A stretch of DNA of 64,000 nt from contig CAYPKW010000003.1 in NCBI GenBank assembly GCA_964411425.1, positions 32,211 to 96,210 of the forward strand. The letters run 5' to 3'. The notes below the pieces were generated by a model. The model saw only the letters and a program-made list of their open reading frames with translations. It did not search any database and was not told the origin of the DNA. The DNA comes from CAYPKW01 sp964411425. GTDB lineage: Bacteria; Pseudomonadota; Alphaproteobacteria; Dongiales; Dongiaceae. Shown in pieces: positions 24,349 to 33,292 of the stretch; position 1 is the stretch's first letter, and every line of letters starts with the position of its first letter. The position numbers and the translations under genes are program-made.

Positions 24349-25617
24349 TTAGAATCGGGATTCGATCAGGATGGCGCGGAAGTCGTTGACGTTGGTGCGG
24401 GTCGGTCCCGTGACGACCAGGTCCCCCAGGGCGGCGAAGAAGCGGTAGGCATCATTGTCGGCCAAAAGCGCCTTGGCGTCGAGGCCCGCCGCGGCGGCTC
24501 GCGCCAGGCTGTCGGGCAGAAGCAGGGCGCCGGCATTGTCCTCGGTGCCGTCGATGCCGTCGGTGTCGCAGGCGAGAGCGTGCACGCCGGGCGCGCCGTC
24601 GAGCGCCAGGGCAAGCCCCAGCAGGAACTCGGCGTTGCGCCCGCCGCGCCCCCGCCCGCGCACGGTCACGGTGGTCTCGCCGCCGGACAGCAGCACGGCG
24701 GGCGGCGGCGCGGGCTGGCCGTGGCGGGCTACCTGACGGGCGAGGCCGGCCATCACGCGCGCCACCTCGCGCGCCTCGCCCTCCAAACCGTCGCCGAGGA
24801 TCACCGGCATGATGCCGGCGGCACGCGCCGCCGCGGCCGCCGCTTCGAGCGAGGCCTGTGGGCGCGCGATGACGATCGCGGTAGAGCGGGCAAGGCGCGG
24901 GTCGCCCGGCTTCGGCGTCTCGTCGAGGCCGGCGCGCAGGCGTTCGAGGACCGGGCGCGGCGCGTCGATGCGGTATTTCTCGATGACCGCGAGTGCGTCG
25001 GCGAAGGTGGTGGGATCGGCCACGGTGGGGCCCGAGGCGATCACCGCGGGATCGTCGCCCGGCACGTCGGAGATAACGAGGCTCAACAATTCGGCCGGCG
25101 CCGCGGCGGCGGCGAGCCGGCCGCCCTTGATCGCCGACAAGTGCTTGCGCACGGTGTTCATCTCGCCGATCACGGCGCCCGAGCGGAGCAGGGCGCGGTT
25201 GACTGCCTGCTTGTCGGCGAGCGTGATGCCGGGCGCGGCCAAGGCGAGCAGCGCCGACCCGCCGCCAGAGACGAGGCACAGCACGAGATCGTCGGCCGTC
25301 AATCCGCGCACCAGGCCGAGGATCTTCGCGGCGGCCGCCTCGCCGGCGGCGTCCGGCACCGGGTGGGCCGCTTCAATCACCTCGATGCGCCGGCATGGCG
25401 CGCCGTGGCCGTAGCGGGTGACGACGGCGCCGGTGAGCGGCCCCGGCCAAGCGGCCTCCAGCGCCTCGGCCATGGCGGCGGCGGCCTTGCCGGCGCCGAC
25501 CACGACGGTGCGGCCCTTGGGCGGCGGCGGCAGATGCGGCGGCACGCAGCGCGCCGGGTCGGCGGCGGAGAGCGCCGCATCGAACAGAGCGCGCAGGAAC
25601 TGGCGTGTCGGCCTCAA
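24349..25617 (-). CDS. Glycerate 2-kinase (MOFRL/TtuD/GckA family)
   Basis: Phosphorylates D-glycerate to 2-phosphoglycerate; older annotations call the family hydroxypyruvate reductase. Length 422 residues. Segments: RTVVVGAGKAAAAMAEALE, LVLCLVSGGGSALL, MNTVRKHLSAIKGGRLA, LVISDVPGDDPAVIASGPT, and the C-terminal MOFRL part LLSGGETTVTVRGRGRGGRN with DTDGIDGTEDNAGA. The start is a TTG at 25617 that overlaps the TGA of the DMT transporter gene, so translation is probably coupled. With pyk downstream and glcDEF nearby, it fits use of glycolate, glyoxylate or tartronate-derived glycerate. Confidence 0.92.
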   Translation of the reverse strand: MRPTRQFLRALFDAALSAADPARCVPPHLPPPPKGRTVVVGAGKAAAAMAEALEAAWPGPLTGAVVTRYGHGAPCRRIEVIEAAHPVPDAAGEAAAAKILGLVRGLTADDLVLCLVSGGGSALLALAAPGITLADKQAVNRALLRSGAVIGEMNTVRKHLSAIKGGRLAAAAAPAELLSLVISDVPGDDPAVIASGPTVADPTTFADALAVIEKYRIDAPRPVLERLRAGLDETPKPGDPRLARSTAIVIARPQASLEAAAAAARAAGIMPVILGDGLEGEAREVARVMAGLARQVARHGQPAPPPAVLLSGGETTVTVRGRGRGGRNAEFLLGLALALDGAPGVHALACDTDGIDGTEDNAGALLLPDSLARAAAAGLDAKALLADNDAYRFFAALGDLVVTGPTRTNVNDFRAILIESRF

Positions 25618-26537
25618 GGCTGCGGCGCGGTCCCGGCGCTGCCGCGCCGCGACATGAACACGCCGGCGAGCACGATGGCGGCCCCCGCCACCCACCACGG
25701 GCCGATCGGCTCGCCCAGGATGGGCCACGCGAGCAGCGCCGCCGTCACCGGGTTCATCAGCATGGCGACCGAGGAGAACGAGGCCGGAAGGTGGGCGAGC
25801 GCCCAGGCGATCATGCCCTGCCCGCCGGCGTGCGAGAAGAGCGCCAGGCCCGCGAGGATCGTCCAACCGTAGGGGCTCGCCGGCAGCAGGCTCTCGCCCG
25901 ACAGCAGCGCGACCGGCAGGATGGCGATGCAGGTCACCGTGCCGCTCCACGCCATGATTGCGCCGGCCGTGAAACGGGCGCGCAACGCCTTCACCGACAG
26001 GATGTAGCCGGCATAGGCCACCGCAGTGGCGAGGCTCAGCAGGTCGCCGGCAAGATTGTCGGGATTGGCCGATACGCCGCCGGCTACCAGGACGCCCGCG
26101 CCCGCCACGCTGATGGCGAGGCCGAGAAGGAAAACCGGGGTCAACCGTTCGCCCAACAGGGCCCAGGCCGCGAGCGTGACGAAGATCGGCGCCGTATTGC
26201 TGAGCACGATGGCGTCGGCGACCGTGGTGAGCAGCAGCGACCAGTGCCAGAGGATGAGGTCGGCCGCCAGGAACAGCCCGCAAACGACGAGACTGACGGC
26301 ATCGCTACTCGTCCGCGGCCGGCGCAGTCCGCCTTCGGGGCGCTCCAACGCCAGCCACAGCCACAGCCACAGCGCGGGCAGGGCGAGAAACAGGCGGTGG
26401 AATGCGGTCGCCGATGGGCCGATCTCGGACAGCCGCACGAAGATGCCGGAGAAGGAGATGGCGAACGCGCCGCACAGCAGGACGGGAAGGGCCGCCCGCA
26501 CCAGCGGCGCGGGGGCGGACAGGGCTTCGGCCATCAT
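25614..26537 (-). CDS. DMT-superfamily transporter (EamA family)
   Basis: Inner-membrane protein of 307 residues with ten hydrophobic helices in two EamA repeats (GIFVRLSEIGPSATAFHRLF in the first; AGYILSVKALRARF and GWTILAGLALFSHAGGQGMI in the second). Members export amino acids, nucleotides or other metabolites. It starts with two ATGs in a row (26537 and 26534). Its TGA overlaps the TTG start of glycerate 2-kinase, so it is the first gene of the DMT-glycerate kinase-pyk unit. Cargo unknown. Confidence 0.9.
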   Translation of the reverse strand: MMAEALSAPAPLVRAALPVLLCGAFAISFSGIFVRLSEIGPSATAFHRLFLALPALWLWLWLALERPEGGLRRPRTSSDAVSLVVCGLFLAADLILWHWSLLLTTVADAIVLSNTAPIFVTLAAWALLGERLTPVFLLGLAISVAGAGVLVAGGVSANPDNLAGDLLSLATAVAYAGYILSVKALRARFTAGAIMAWSGTVTCIAILPVALLSGESLLPASPYGWTILAGLALFSHAGGQGMIAWALAHLPASFSSVAMLMNPVTAALLAWPILGEPIGPWWVAGAAIVLAGVFMSRRGSAGTAPQP

Positions 26538-26582
26538 CGTCTTATAGGGAAGCGGGCAACGCTTGCCAAGGCGAGGCCGCTA

Positions 26583-28796
26583 CTAGTCAGGTAATCCCAG
26601 CCGGATGAGCAGGGCCGCCTCGCGCTCCGTCATCGCCGGGTCCTTGTAGGACGGCGCCTGCGCCCAGGCGCCGACCGAGAAACCCGGATAGATCGACTTG
26701 ACGGCGTCCGCCGCCGCCTTCGCCTTCGCCTTGGCGCCCATCTCACTGTAGGCGGCCGCCAGCTCGAGCAGCGGGGTGTACGACGTGGGCATGGCGGCGC
26801 TGGCCTTCTCGAGCAAGCCGACCGCCTCCTCGTAGCGGCCGGTCAGGCGATGGGCCCGGCCGAGCAGCCAGCCGTACCAGTCCGGCGGATAGGGACGCAG
26901 GCGAATCGCCCGCTGGGCGAGCGCGGTGGCGCGGTACGGCTCGCCGGAGTAGGTGAGCGTGTAGGCGAGCAGCGCGGCAGCGTCCGCGTCGTTGGCGCCC
27001 AGCTCGACCGCCTTCTCACCCAGGCCCACGGCCTGGTCGTGATCGCCGGCCAGCAGCGAGATAGCGCCTAGCAGGCTGTAAGTGCGCGGGCGTTCCGGGT
27101 CGAGGGCCAGGGACGCTTGCGCCAGCTCGGCGGCCCGCGCGATCGACTGGGCCGGGGAGCCGCTCCAGCCGAACCGCGCGTCGAGGAAGTACGTCCAGGC
27201 GAGGCCGTCGGACGCGCCGGGGTAGTTCGGATCAAGGCCGCGGGCCTTCTCGTAATGCAGCCGCGCCTTGGCGTTGTCCTCCGGCGTCAGGCGGCGCAGC
27301 AGCATCTCGCCCTGCGAGGCCTCCAGCCAGGCGTCGAAGTTGACGGCCCCGTGCGCCCGGTCGATACGCTCCTGCTCGCCTGCGGTGAGGCTGACCTCGA
27401 GCGAGGTGACCACCTCGAGCGTCACGTCCTTCTGCAGCGCGAAGACGTCCGCCGCCTCGCGTTCCATGGTTTGCGTCCACAGTCGGTGCTCGCCGGCGCG
27501 GGTGTCGATGAGGCCGATCTGCACCCGGACGCGGTTGCCCCATTTCTGCACGCCGCCTTCGAGCACGTAGCGCACACCGAGATCGGCCGCGATCCGCTGG
27601 ATCTTGGCCGGCCGGCCCTCATAGACCAGCACCGAGGCGCGGGCCACTACCCGCATGTCCGAGGCCATGGAGAGGGCGGCGGTGATGCCCTCGCCGATGG
27701 CGTCCGCGTATTGCGCCGCGTCCTCGTCGCCTTGGCTGCGGAACGGCAGCACGGCGATGGACGGCCGCTCGCCGCCGGGCACCACCTCGTTGATGGCGCC
27801 CTTGATCGCGCCGATGTACACGCCAAGCGGCGCCGGCGCCAGTTCCGGGATGCGCCAGAAGGTGGCGCCCACCGTGGTCGCCGCCGCCAGCAGCGCGGTT
27901 GCGGCGCCGACGGCCGCCCATTTCAGGGCGCGACGCCCGCGCGCCAGCCTGCGTGCGCCGACGCGATACCGCTGCGGCTGAGTGGTGGGCGCCGACGCCG
28001 CGGGCCCAGGCGGCGACGGGCGCGCGGTCGGCGAGAGCGCCAACTCCGCCGGCTCGCCGGCCGCCGTCCGGATTTCCTGGTGGAGCCGGACCGTCTCCGC
28101 CTCCGGCTCTACTTGCAACTCTTCGCGCAGCCGGTCGCCGAGCGCCCTGAACTGTTGCAGCGCCGCTGCCCGCCGCCCGCCCTGGGCGTAGCCGCGCATC
28201 AGCGCGCGGTGCGCCTCCTCGCGCAAGGGGTCGAGGCGCAAGGCCGATTGCGCGGCCGCGATGGCCTGCTCCGCGTGCCCGGCCGCGAGGTGCAGCGACG
28301 CCAGCTTGACTAGCGCCGCGATCGCGAGCTCGCGCAGTCGACCGCGCTCCACTCGGAGCCAATCGTCGAACCCGGCCGTGTCCTCGGTGCCGAGCTCGAG
28401 GCCGTCGAGCAGTTCGCCGGCGTAGAGGGCACGCGCCTGCTCCAGCGCGTCCTGCGAGCCGCCGACTGCCAGCCGCTCGAACAGGTGCGCGTCGACCTCG
28501 ACGCGTTCGAGGTTGAGCAGAAGCGCATCGCCCTCTGAGACGATCACCGCCTTGTCTTCATCATCGAGAGCCTTGCGCAGGACGCGCAGGCTTTCCGCCA
28601 GGCTGTGGCGCGCCTGCTCGCCGCCCCGGTGGGCCCACAGCAGCGTGGCGATGCGCTCGCGCGGCTGGCGCCGGTTGGGGAAGAGTGCCAGATAGGCCAA
28701 CAGCGCCCGATCGCGCCGGCCGAGCGTGCCTGCCTCCGGCGCACCATCCCGGGACAGCGCGAAACCGCCCAGCAGCTTCAATCGCCACACCGTCAT
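26583..28796 (-). CDS. Membrane-anchored SARP/BTAD-type regulator with TolB-like and TPR domains
   Basis: About 737 residues. Domains in order: a winged-helix/OmpR-like DNA-binding domain (LKLLGGFALSRDG; LLAYLALFPNRRQPRERIATL in two parts), a BTAD alpha-helical domain (residues 100-240), a Pro/Ala linker, one membrane helix (WAAVGAATALLAAATTVGATF, read in two parts, near 290-310), then a periplasmic TolB-amino-terminal-like domain (RPSIAVLPFRSQGDEDAAQYA; YVLEGGVQKWGNRVRVQIGLI in two parts) and several TPRs. The topology is like CadC. I place the start at ATG 28796, 3-5 bases after GGGGG; GTG 28850 and ATG 28844 are alternatives. It is divergent from 29031, so desaturase-region genes may be targets. 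Confidence 0.82.
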   Translation of the reverse strand: MTVWRLKLLGGFALSRDGAPEAGTLGRRDRALLAYLALFPNRRQPRERIATLLWAHRGGEQARHSLAESLRVLRKALDDEDKAVIVSEGDALLLNLERVEVDAHLFERLAVGGSQDALEQARALYAGELLDGLELGTEDTAGFDDWLRVERGRLRELAIAALVKLASLHLAAGHAEQAIAAAQSALRLDPLREEAHRALMRGYAQGGRRAAALQQFRALGDRLREELQVEPEAETVRLHQEIRTAAGEPAELALSPTARPSPPGPAASAPTTQPQRYRVGARRLARGRRALKWAAVGAATALLAAATTVGATFWRIPELAPAPLGVYIGAIKGAINEVVPGGERPSIAVLPFRSQGDEDAAQYADAIGEGITAALSMASDMRVVARASVLVYEGRPAKIQRIAADLGVRYVLEGGVQKWGNRVRVQIGLIDTRAGEHRLWTQTMEREAADVFALQKDVTLEVVTSLEVSLTAGEQERIDRAHGAVNFDAWLEASQGEMLLRRLTPEDNAKARLHYEKARGLDPNYPGASDGLAWTYFLDARFGWSGSPAQSIARAAELAQASLALDPERPRTYSLLGAISLLAGDHDQAVGLGEKAVELGANDADAAALLAYTLTYSGEPYRATALAQRAIRLRPYPPDWYGWLLGRAHRLTGRYEEAVGLLEKASAAMPTSYTPLLELAAAYSEMGAKAKAKAAADAVKSIYPGFSVGAWAQAPSYKDPAMTEREAALLIRLGLPD

Positions 28797-28936
28797 CGCG
28801 CCCCCGACACCGTTCGCCGGTACCGGTACCACCGCGGCATCCATCGGCACCGGCGGCGAATGCCGACGATGGTAAGCGCATTATTGACGAGAGTCTGGCC
28901 CGTTTGACGATTTTTTGATTGCCTGAGGACCCTCCG

Positions 28937-28957
28937 TGACCGGCCGGTCTGACCGGT
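28937..28957. promoter_or_regulatory. Direct repeat TGACCGG, possible operator
   Basis: TGACCGG occurs at 28937-28943 and again at 28950-28956, 13 bases apart, and the first lies in the palindrome ACCGGCCGGT (28939-28948). It stands between the SARP-like regulator and the divergent 29031 gene. SARP proteins bind direct heptamer repeats, usually spaced by a helical turn or two, so this is a candidate site. Confidence 0.35.
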
Positions 28958-29030
28958 CCCGCACAGCATCTGGGGCACGCGGGCGGCTCGAACTGATGAC
29001 CGACGCCCGGCAAGCCTGGAGGCACAAATC

Positions 29031-29477
29031 ATGTACGCAACCATCGACAACTTGCGGGACATCAGCCGGCGCGGCGTTGCCGCCCAGCCGCTCAGCGACG
29101 AGCAACTGCGCTGGCTGGGCCGGTCGCTGATGAACTTTCTCGCGCACCGTTGCCGCAGCGTCGACGAGGCGCTGGGTCTGAGGTTCGCCCGCGGCGGCGT
29201 GCCGTGGTGGCTGGAAGAGGCCATGCGCAAGCGCGACGCGGCCCTCAGGGAGCTGGCGGCGCGTTTTCACGGCGGCTGCTCCGTCTCGACGCAAGCGAGA
29301 GCAATCCGCACCGCGGCGATCCGTTACGCGGCCGCCGCCTGGCGCCGCGATCGGGACAGCGAGGCCATGCCGGGCCACTACGTCGGCGCGGCGCAGGAGT
29401 GGCTGTGGCGCGCCTTCGCTTCGGGAGCGCCGATGCCGATCGGCGAACGGCAGCTACGCCACGTCCTGGGACATTGA
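29031..29477 (+). CDS. Hypothetical protein, 148 residues
   Basis: I do not recognise the family. A clear ribosome binding site (GGAGG, 8 bases before ATG 29031) supports translation. The protein is soluble, Arg/Ala-rich (about a quarter arginine plus alanine in the middle), with probable amphipathic helices (DEQLRWLGRSLMNFLAHRC; AIRTAAIRYAAAAWRRDRD). No signal peptide or membrane helix. It is 15 bases upstream of the fatty acid desaturase gene and divergent from the SARP-like regulator, so it is likely the first gene of the desaturase operon. Confidence 0.75.
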   Translation: MYATIDNLRDISRRGVAAQPLSDEQLRWLGRSLMNFLAHRCRSVDEALGLRFARGGVPWWLEEAMRKRDAALRELAARFHGGCSVSTQARAIRTAAIRYAAAAWRRDRDSEAMPGHYVGAAQEWLWRAFASGAPMPIGERQLRHVLGH

Positions 29478-29492
29478 CGAGGAGGATCAGCC

Positions 29493-30620
29493 ATGACCGG
29501 CACCGACAACACACGCGCCGCCGAGCCGCCGAAGATCAGGTTTCGACAAGGCAATCACGCGGACTTCTATCGCACGCTGAAGCAGCGCGTATTCCGCTAC
29601 TTCGAAACGACCGGCAGGAACCGATTCGCCGATCGCCGCGTGGCGGCGAAGGCGGCGCTCTATGGCGCCGTTGCGGTCGTTTCCTACGCCCTCATCCTGA
29701 CCGACGATCTCGGGCCGTGGACGATGTTGGCGTTGGCTAATGCCTTCGGCGTGGCCACGCTGCTGCTGGCGATCAACGTGGGCCACGACGCGGCTCACGA
29801 CGCGCTCCTGCCGCAACGGTGGCTCAACAGGCTCATCCAATCCGCGATCTACGCCGTTATCGGCAGCAATCCCTATTTGTGGCGCCTGCGCCACGTCAAG
29901 TCGCACCATACCTTTCCCAACGTCAACGGCTGCGACATCGACATCGACTACAACGCGTTCCTTCGGTTGTCGCCGAATCAACCGCGGCGCTCCAATCATC
30001 GCTACCAGCACCTCTACGCGCCGCTCCTTTTCTGGCTCGTCGGCCTGCACAGCGTGTTCATCCAGGACGCGATATACCTGTTCAAGCGGCGCCTGGCGAA
30101 TTTGACCGACATCCGCCACCCGCCGTACGAGATCGCGCTGTTCTTCGTCTACAAGCTCGTCTACCTGGCCATCGTCTTCGTCGTGCCGGTCCTGACCTTG
30201 AGTCTGCCCTGGTGGCAGGTGCTGATCGGCACCTTGTCGATGAGCTTCGTCGCCTCGACCGTGTTCATCATGCTCTTGATCGGCACCCATTTCGCCGAGG
30301 AGACCGCGTTTCCGAAAGTCGATGCGGAGGGCTTCATTCCGCACGACTGGGCGGAGCACGCCATGATCACGTCGCTGGACTGGAATCCCGAAAGCCGCCT
30401 GGCGAACTTCATTGCCGGCGGCGCCAACGCCCACGCGGCTCACCATCTGTTTCCGACCGTCTGTCACGTCCATTACCGGGACATCACCGAAATCATCAAG
30501 CGGACGGCGGCCGAGTTCGGGCTGCGCCACAACGTGACGACGCTGCCGCGCATGATCGCTTCGCATCTGCGTTTCTTGCGGCAGATGGGACGGGGCCAAT
30601 GCGTGGGCTCGGCGGCGTGA
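29493..30620 (+). CDS. Membrane fatty acid desaturase (linoleoyl-CoA/acyl-lipid desaturase type)
   Basis: Di-iron membrane enzyme that inserts a double bond in acyl chains. Three histidine boxes are present: HDAAH (H98-H102), HVKSHH (H134-H139) and HAAHH near residue 310. The third has a histidine, not glutamine, in first position, unlike typical front-end (delta-6) desaturases. Four or so hydrophobic helices surround them (AVVSYALIL; ALFFVYKLVYLAIVFVVPVL). 375 residues is normal for the family. It follows the 29031 gene by 15 bases and precedes an LplT-like transporter, suggesting a membrane-lipid remodelling unit, perhaps under the SARP-like regulator. Confidence 0.88.
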   Translation: MTGTDNTRAAEPPKIRFRQGNHADFYRTLKQRVFRYFETTGRNRFADRRVAAKAALYGAVAVVSYALILTDDLGPWTMLALANAFGVATLLLAINVGHDAAHDALLPQRWLNRLIQSAIYAVIGSNPYLWRLRHVKSHHTFPNVNGCDIDIDYNAFLRLSPNQPRRSNHRYQHLYAPLLFWLVGLHSVFIQDAIYLFKRRLANLTDIRHPPYEIALFFVYKLVYLAIVFVVPVLTLSLPWWQVLIGTLSMSFVASTVFIMLLIGTHFAEETAFPKVDAEGFIPHDWAEHAMITSLDWNPESRLANFIAGGANAHAAHHLFPTVCHVHYRDITEIIKRTAAEFGLRHNVTTLPRMIASHLRFLRQMGRGQCVGSAA

Positions 30621-30656
30621 GCGCGTCCGGCACGAAAAAAGTTAGGGAGGACATCC

Positions 30657-31991
30657 GTGTCGCAACCAATCGCTGGCGCGTCAATCGATCCGCCTACACG
30701 CAATCCCACCAATCCCCTCCGCCATCGGGGCTTTCTTGCGTTGTTGGGCGCACAGTTGCTCGGCTCCTTCAACGACAACCTGTTCAAGATGGTGGTGTCG
30801 CTGGCCGCCGTCGAGGCCGCGCTCGTGGCCGGCGGGGGCGGCGAGTATCTGTCGCTCACCGGCGTCGTGTTCGTGCTGCCCTATGTCTTGCTGTCGGGAT
30901 ATGCCGGCGACGTTGCCGATCGGTTCGACAAGCGCAGCGTGCTGATCGCGGGCAAGCTCGTCGAGCTCGGCGTGACGGCGCTGGCGCTCGTCGCCCTGGT
31001 GGCCGGCCGGATCGAGCTGCTGCTCGCGACATTGCTGCTGCTCGCGGTGCAGGCGACGTTCTTCAGCCCCGCAAAGTACGGCATTGTTGCCGAGACGCTG
31101 CCGGAGAGCGAGCTGTCGTGCGCCAACGGCTTCTTGGAGACGAGCCGATATGCCGCGGTCATCCTGGGGACCGCGGTCGGCGGCCTGCTGGCGACGGTCT
31201 GGCACGACCGGCCGGCGGCCATCGGCGCCGTCCTCATTGCGATCGCCGGCGCCGGCGTACTCGCGAGCCTTGCGATCGGACGGGCACCGAGGCCGGGGCC
31301 GCGCAAGCCGTTCTGCCTCAACCCATGGCGGGAAATCGCCGCCGGCATTCGACGGCTCGCCGGCAAGCGCCCGCTCGCCTTCGCCGCGGCCGGCACCACG
31401 GCGCTCGAATTTCTCTCCGCGCTCGTGCTGTTGGACATGATTCTGCTCGGCAAGGCGCAAATGGGGCTCGACGACCTGCAGATCGGGTTGCTGGGCGGCT
31501 GCGTCGGGCTCGGCGCCGGCGTGGGCGCGCTCGCCGCGGGCCGCCTGTCCGGCGACCGGGTCGAGCCGGGGCTGGCGTTGATCGGCGCGGCCGGCGTCGG
31601 GGCGACGCTGTTGGCGTTGGCGGCGAGCAGCGCCGCGTTCGGCCCGACCGCGGCGGCCTTCGCGGTGCTGGGCGCGTTCGGCGGCCTCGTCGTGGTGCCG
31701 CTCAATGCGCTGCTGCAGAAGAGCGCCGGCCGCAACGAGAAGGGACACGTCATCGCCACCAACAATTTCCTCAACATGACCGGCGTTCTGCTGGCGTCGG
31801 CGGCCCTTTGGATTCTGCATGATTTGTGCGGCTTTTCGCCGGACCGGATACTGATCCTCGCCGGCGTCGCCACCTTGGCGCTCGTGCCGGCGGCGGCGCG
31901 AGCGAGACCGCGCTACGCCGCCCGCGCGGCGCTGCGCGCGCGCCAAACCTGGCGAGCGATCGCCGTGGCCTGCCGGGAGGGCGAGAGTTGA
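30657..31991 (+). CDS. MFS transporter, LplT-like (lysophospholipid flippase type)
   Basis: Major facilitator protein of 444 residues. The LGSFNDNLFKMVVSL motif in helix 1 and VQATFFSPAKYGIVAETLPE in helix 4-5 are characteristic of the LplT/Aas-linked family that moves lysophospholipids into the cytosol for reacylation. The end has LVVVPLNALLQKSAGRNEKG, also typical. GTG start at 30657 with GGGAGG 6 bases upstream. It is 36 bases after the desaturase, so a role in phospholipid repair or modification is plausible. No Aas acyltransferase is next to it. Confidence 0.87.
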   Translation: MSQPIAGASIDPPTRNPTNPLRHRGFLALLGAQLLGSFNDNLFKMVVSLAAVEAALVAGGGGEYLSLTGVVFVLPYVLLSGYAGDVADRFDKRSVLIAGKLVELGVTALALVALVAGRIELLLATLLLLAVQATFFSPAKYGIVAETLPESELSCANGFLETSRYAAVILGTAVGGLLATVWHDRPAAIGAVLIAIAGAGVLASLAIGRAPRPGPRKPFCLNPWREIAAGIRRLAGKRPLAFAAAGTTALEFLSALVLLDMILLGKAQMGLDDLQIGLLGGCVGLGAGVGALAAGRLSGDRVEPGLALIGAAGVGATLLALAASSAAFGPTAAAFAVLGAFGGLVVVPLNALLQKSAGRNEKGHVIATNNFLNMTGVLLASAALWILHDLCGFSPDRILILAGVATLALVPAAARARPRYAARAALRARQTWRAIAVACREGES

Positions 31992-32010
31992 GAACTGGGC
32001 CTGCACAACC

Positions 32011-32167
32011 CCGTCGAGATGCGTCGCTCGCGCTCGGCATGACAGCAAGGGCGCGCAATTCCCTGGCATTCTGAGCGCAGCGAGGAATCCCGGCTCGAAT
32101 CCTCCAGCCGCGTCGAGATGCCTCGCCGCCCCTTCGCTTCGGTCAGGGTTACGGCTCGGCATGACAT
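32011..32167. repeat. Two partial copies of an intergenic repeat
   Basis: The 212-base gap between convergent genes (31992-32203) holds two related pieces in direct orientation, each running from cgtcgagatgc to ctcggcatgaca (about 32012-32044 and 32111-32166), with gagcgcagcgaggaatc between them. This is the common proteobacterial repeat placed between convergent genes. No gene seen. Confidence 0.7.
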
Positions 32168-32203
32168 CGAGGCCGCGCCGTGGCCCGATGCGACGCGCGA
32201 GCC

Positions 32204-33205
32204 CTACACCACCTGGAACCCGTGCTTGTACGGGTCGCGGTCATCGATGAAGATGGTGTTGAAGCCGGTGACGCGCGCCCAGCCCTCGATCGAGGGCAGG
32301 ATGGCGTCGCGGTTGCCGACACGGCCCACGCCCTCGACGCGCCCGTGGAACAGGCTGCCGATGATGCTCTCGTGCACGAACTCGTCGCCGACCTTGAGCC
32401 GGCCCTTGGCGGCGAGTTGGGCCATGCGCGCCGAGGTGCCGGTGCCGCACGGGCTGCGGTCGATCGCGTGAACGCCGTAGAACACGGCGTTGCGGGCGTG
32501 CGCCTTCGGGTCCTTGGGCTTGCCGGTCCACAGCACGTGCGTGACGCTCCGGATGGTGGCGTCTTCCGGGTGCACGCAGTCGATCTTCTCGTTGACGAGG
32601 CGGCGCAAGACCGGCGACAGGCGAAGGATGTCCGCGGCCGACAGATCGGCTAGGTCCCGGTAGTTCTTCTGCGGCTCCAGGATGGCGTAGAAATTGCCGC
32701 CGTAGGCGATGTCGAAGGCGAGTTCCCCTAGACCGGGGCAGTCCACCGCGACACCCTCGGCGTGCAGGTACGAGGCGACGTTGCGGATGCGCACCGAATC
32801 GACATGCGCGCCGTCCAGCCGGTAGCTCGCCTCCACCACCCCCGCCGGCGCGTCCAGCCGCAATACCCCGTCGCGGCGCGGCGCCACGAGACCGTGCTCG
32901 ACCGCCGCGGTCACCGTGCCGATGGCGCCATGCCCGCACATGGGGAGGCACCCGCTGGTCTCGATGAAGACGATGCCAAGGTCGCAGTCATCCCGCGTCG
33001 GCGGATAGAGGATGCTGCCCGACATCATGTCGTGGCCGCGCGGCTCGAACATGAGGCCGGTGCGGATCCAGTCGTAGTGCTTGAGGAAGTGCTGGCGCCG
33101 GGCGCTGGCCGTGTCGCCCTCGAGCACCGGCGCGCCGCCGACCACCACCCGCACCGGATTGCCGCAGGTGTGCCCGTCGATGCAGAAGAAGGTGTGGCGG
33201 GCCAT
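32204..33205 (-). CDS. Proline racemase-family enzyme, probable 4-hydroxyproline 2-epimerase
   Basis: Converts trans-4-hydroxy-L-proline to its cis-D epimer by a two-cysteine mechanism, the first step of hydroxyproline breakdown. Both catalytic cysteines are present: LPMCGHGAIGT and DRSPCGTGTSAR (dehydratases of the family have Ser or Thr in the first place). From ATG 33205 the length is 333 residues, as in known HypRE enzymes; the DGHTCGNPVR motif follows the start. The TTG upstream at 33244 is unlikely. The rest of the hydroxyproline pathway (D-amino acid oxidase, deaminase, dehydrogenase) is not adjacent. Divergent from the N-formylglutamate amidohydrolase gene. Confidence 0.9.
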   Translation of the reverse strand: MARHTFFCIDGHTCGNPVRVVVGGAPVLEGDTASARRQHFLKHYDWIRTGLMFEPRGHDMMSGSILYPPTRDDCDLGIVFIETSGCLPMCGHGAIGTVTAAVEHGLVAPRRDGVLRLDAPAGVVEASYRLDGAHVDSVRIRNVASYLHAEGVAVDCPGLGELAFDIAYGGNFYAILEPQKNYRDLADLSAADILRLSPVLRRLVNEKIDCVHPEDATIRSVTHVLWTGKPKDPKAHARNAVFYGVHAIDRSPCGTGTSARMAQLAAKGRLKVGDEFVHESIIGSLFHGRVEGVGRVGNRDAILPSIEGWARVTGFNTIFIDDRDPYKHGFQVV

Positions 33206-33292
33206 GGCGGGGCTGTTGTAGGCGATCCGCGCCGCGCCGGTCAAATCGCCCTAGCCTTGCCGGGCCGCGCCCGATTTGCTGTAGTGGCCGCC

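Noticed and set aside
24349..26283. 644-codon version of glycerate 2-kinase
   Set aside because: The first 222 codons are a shadow of the DMT transporter gene; the kinase homology starts right after the TTG at 25617.
32762..33292. Upstream extension of the N-formylglutamate amidohydrolase frame
   Set aside because: It is antisense to the racemase gene; the family homology begins at ATG 33293.
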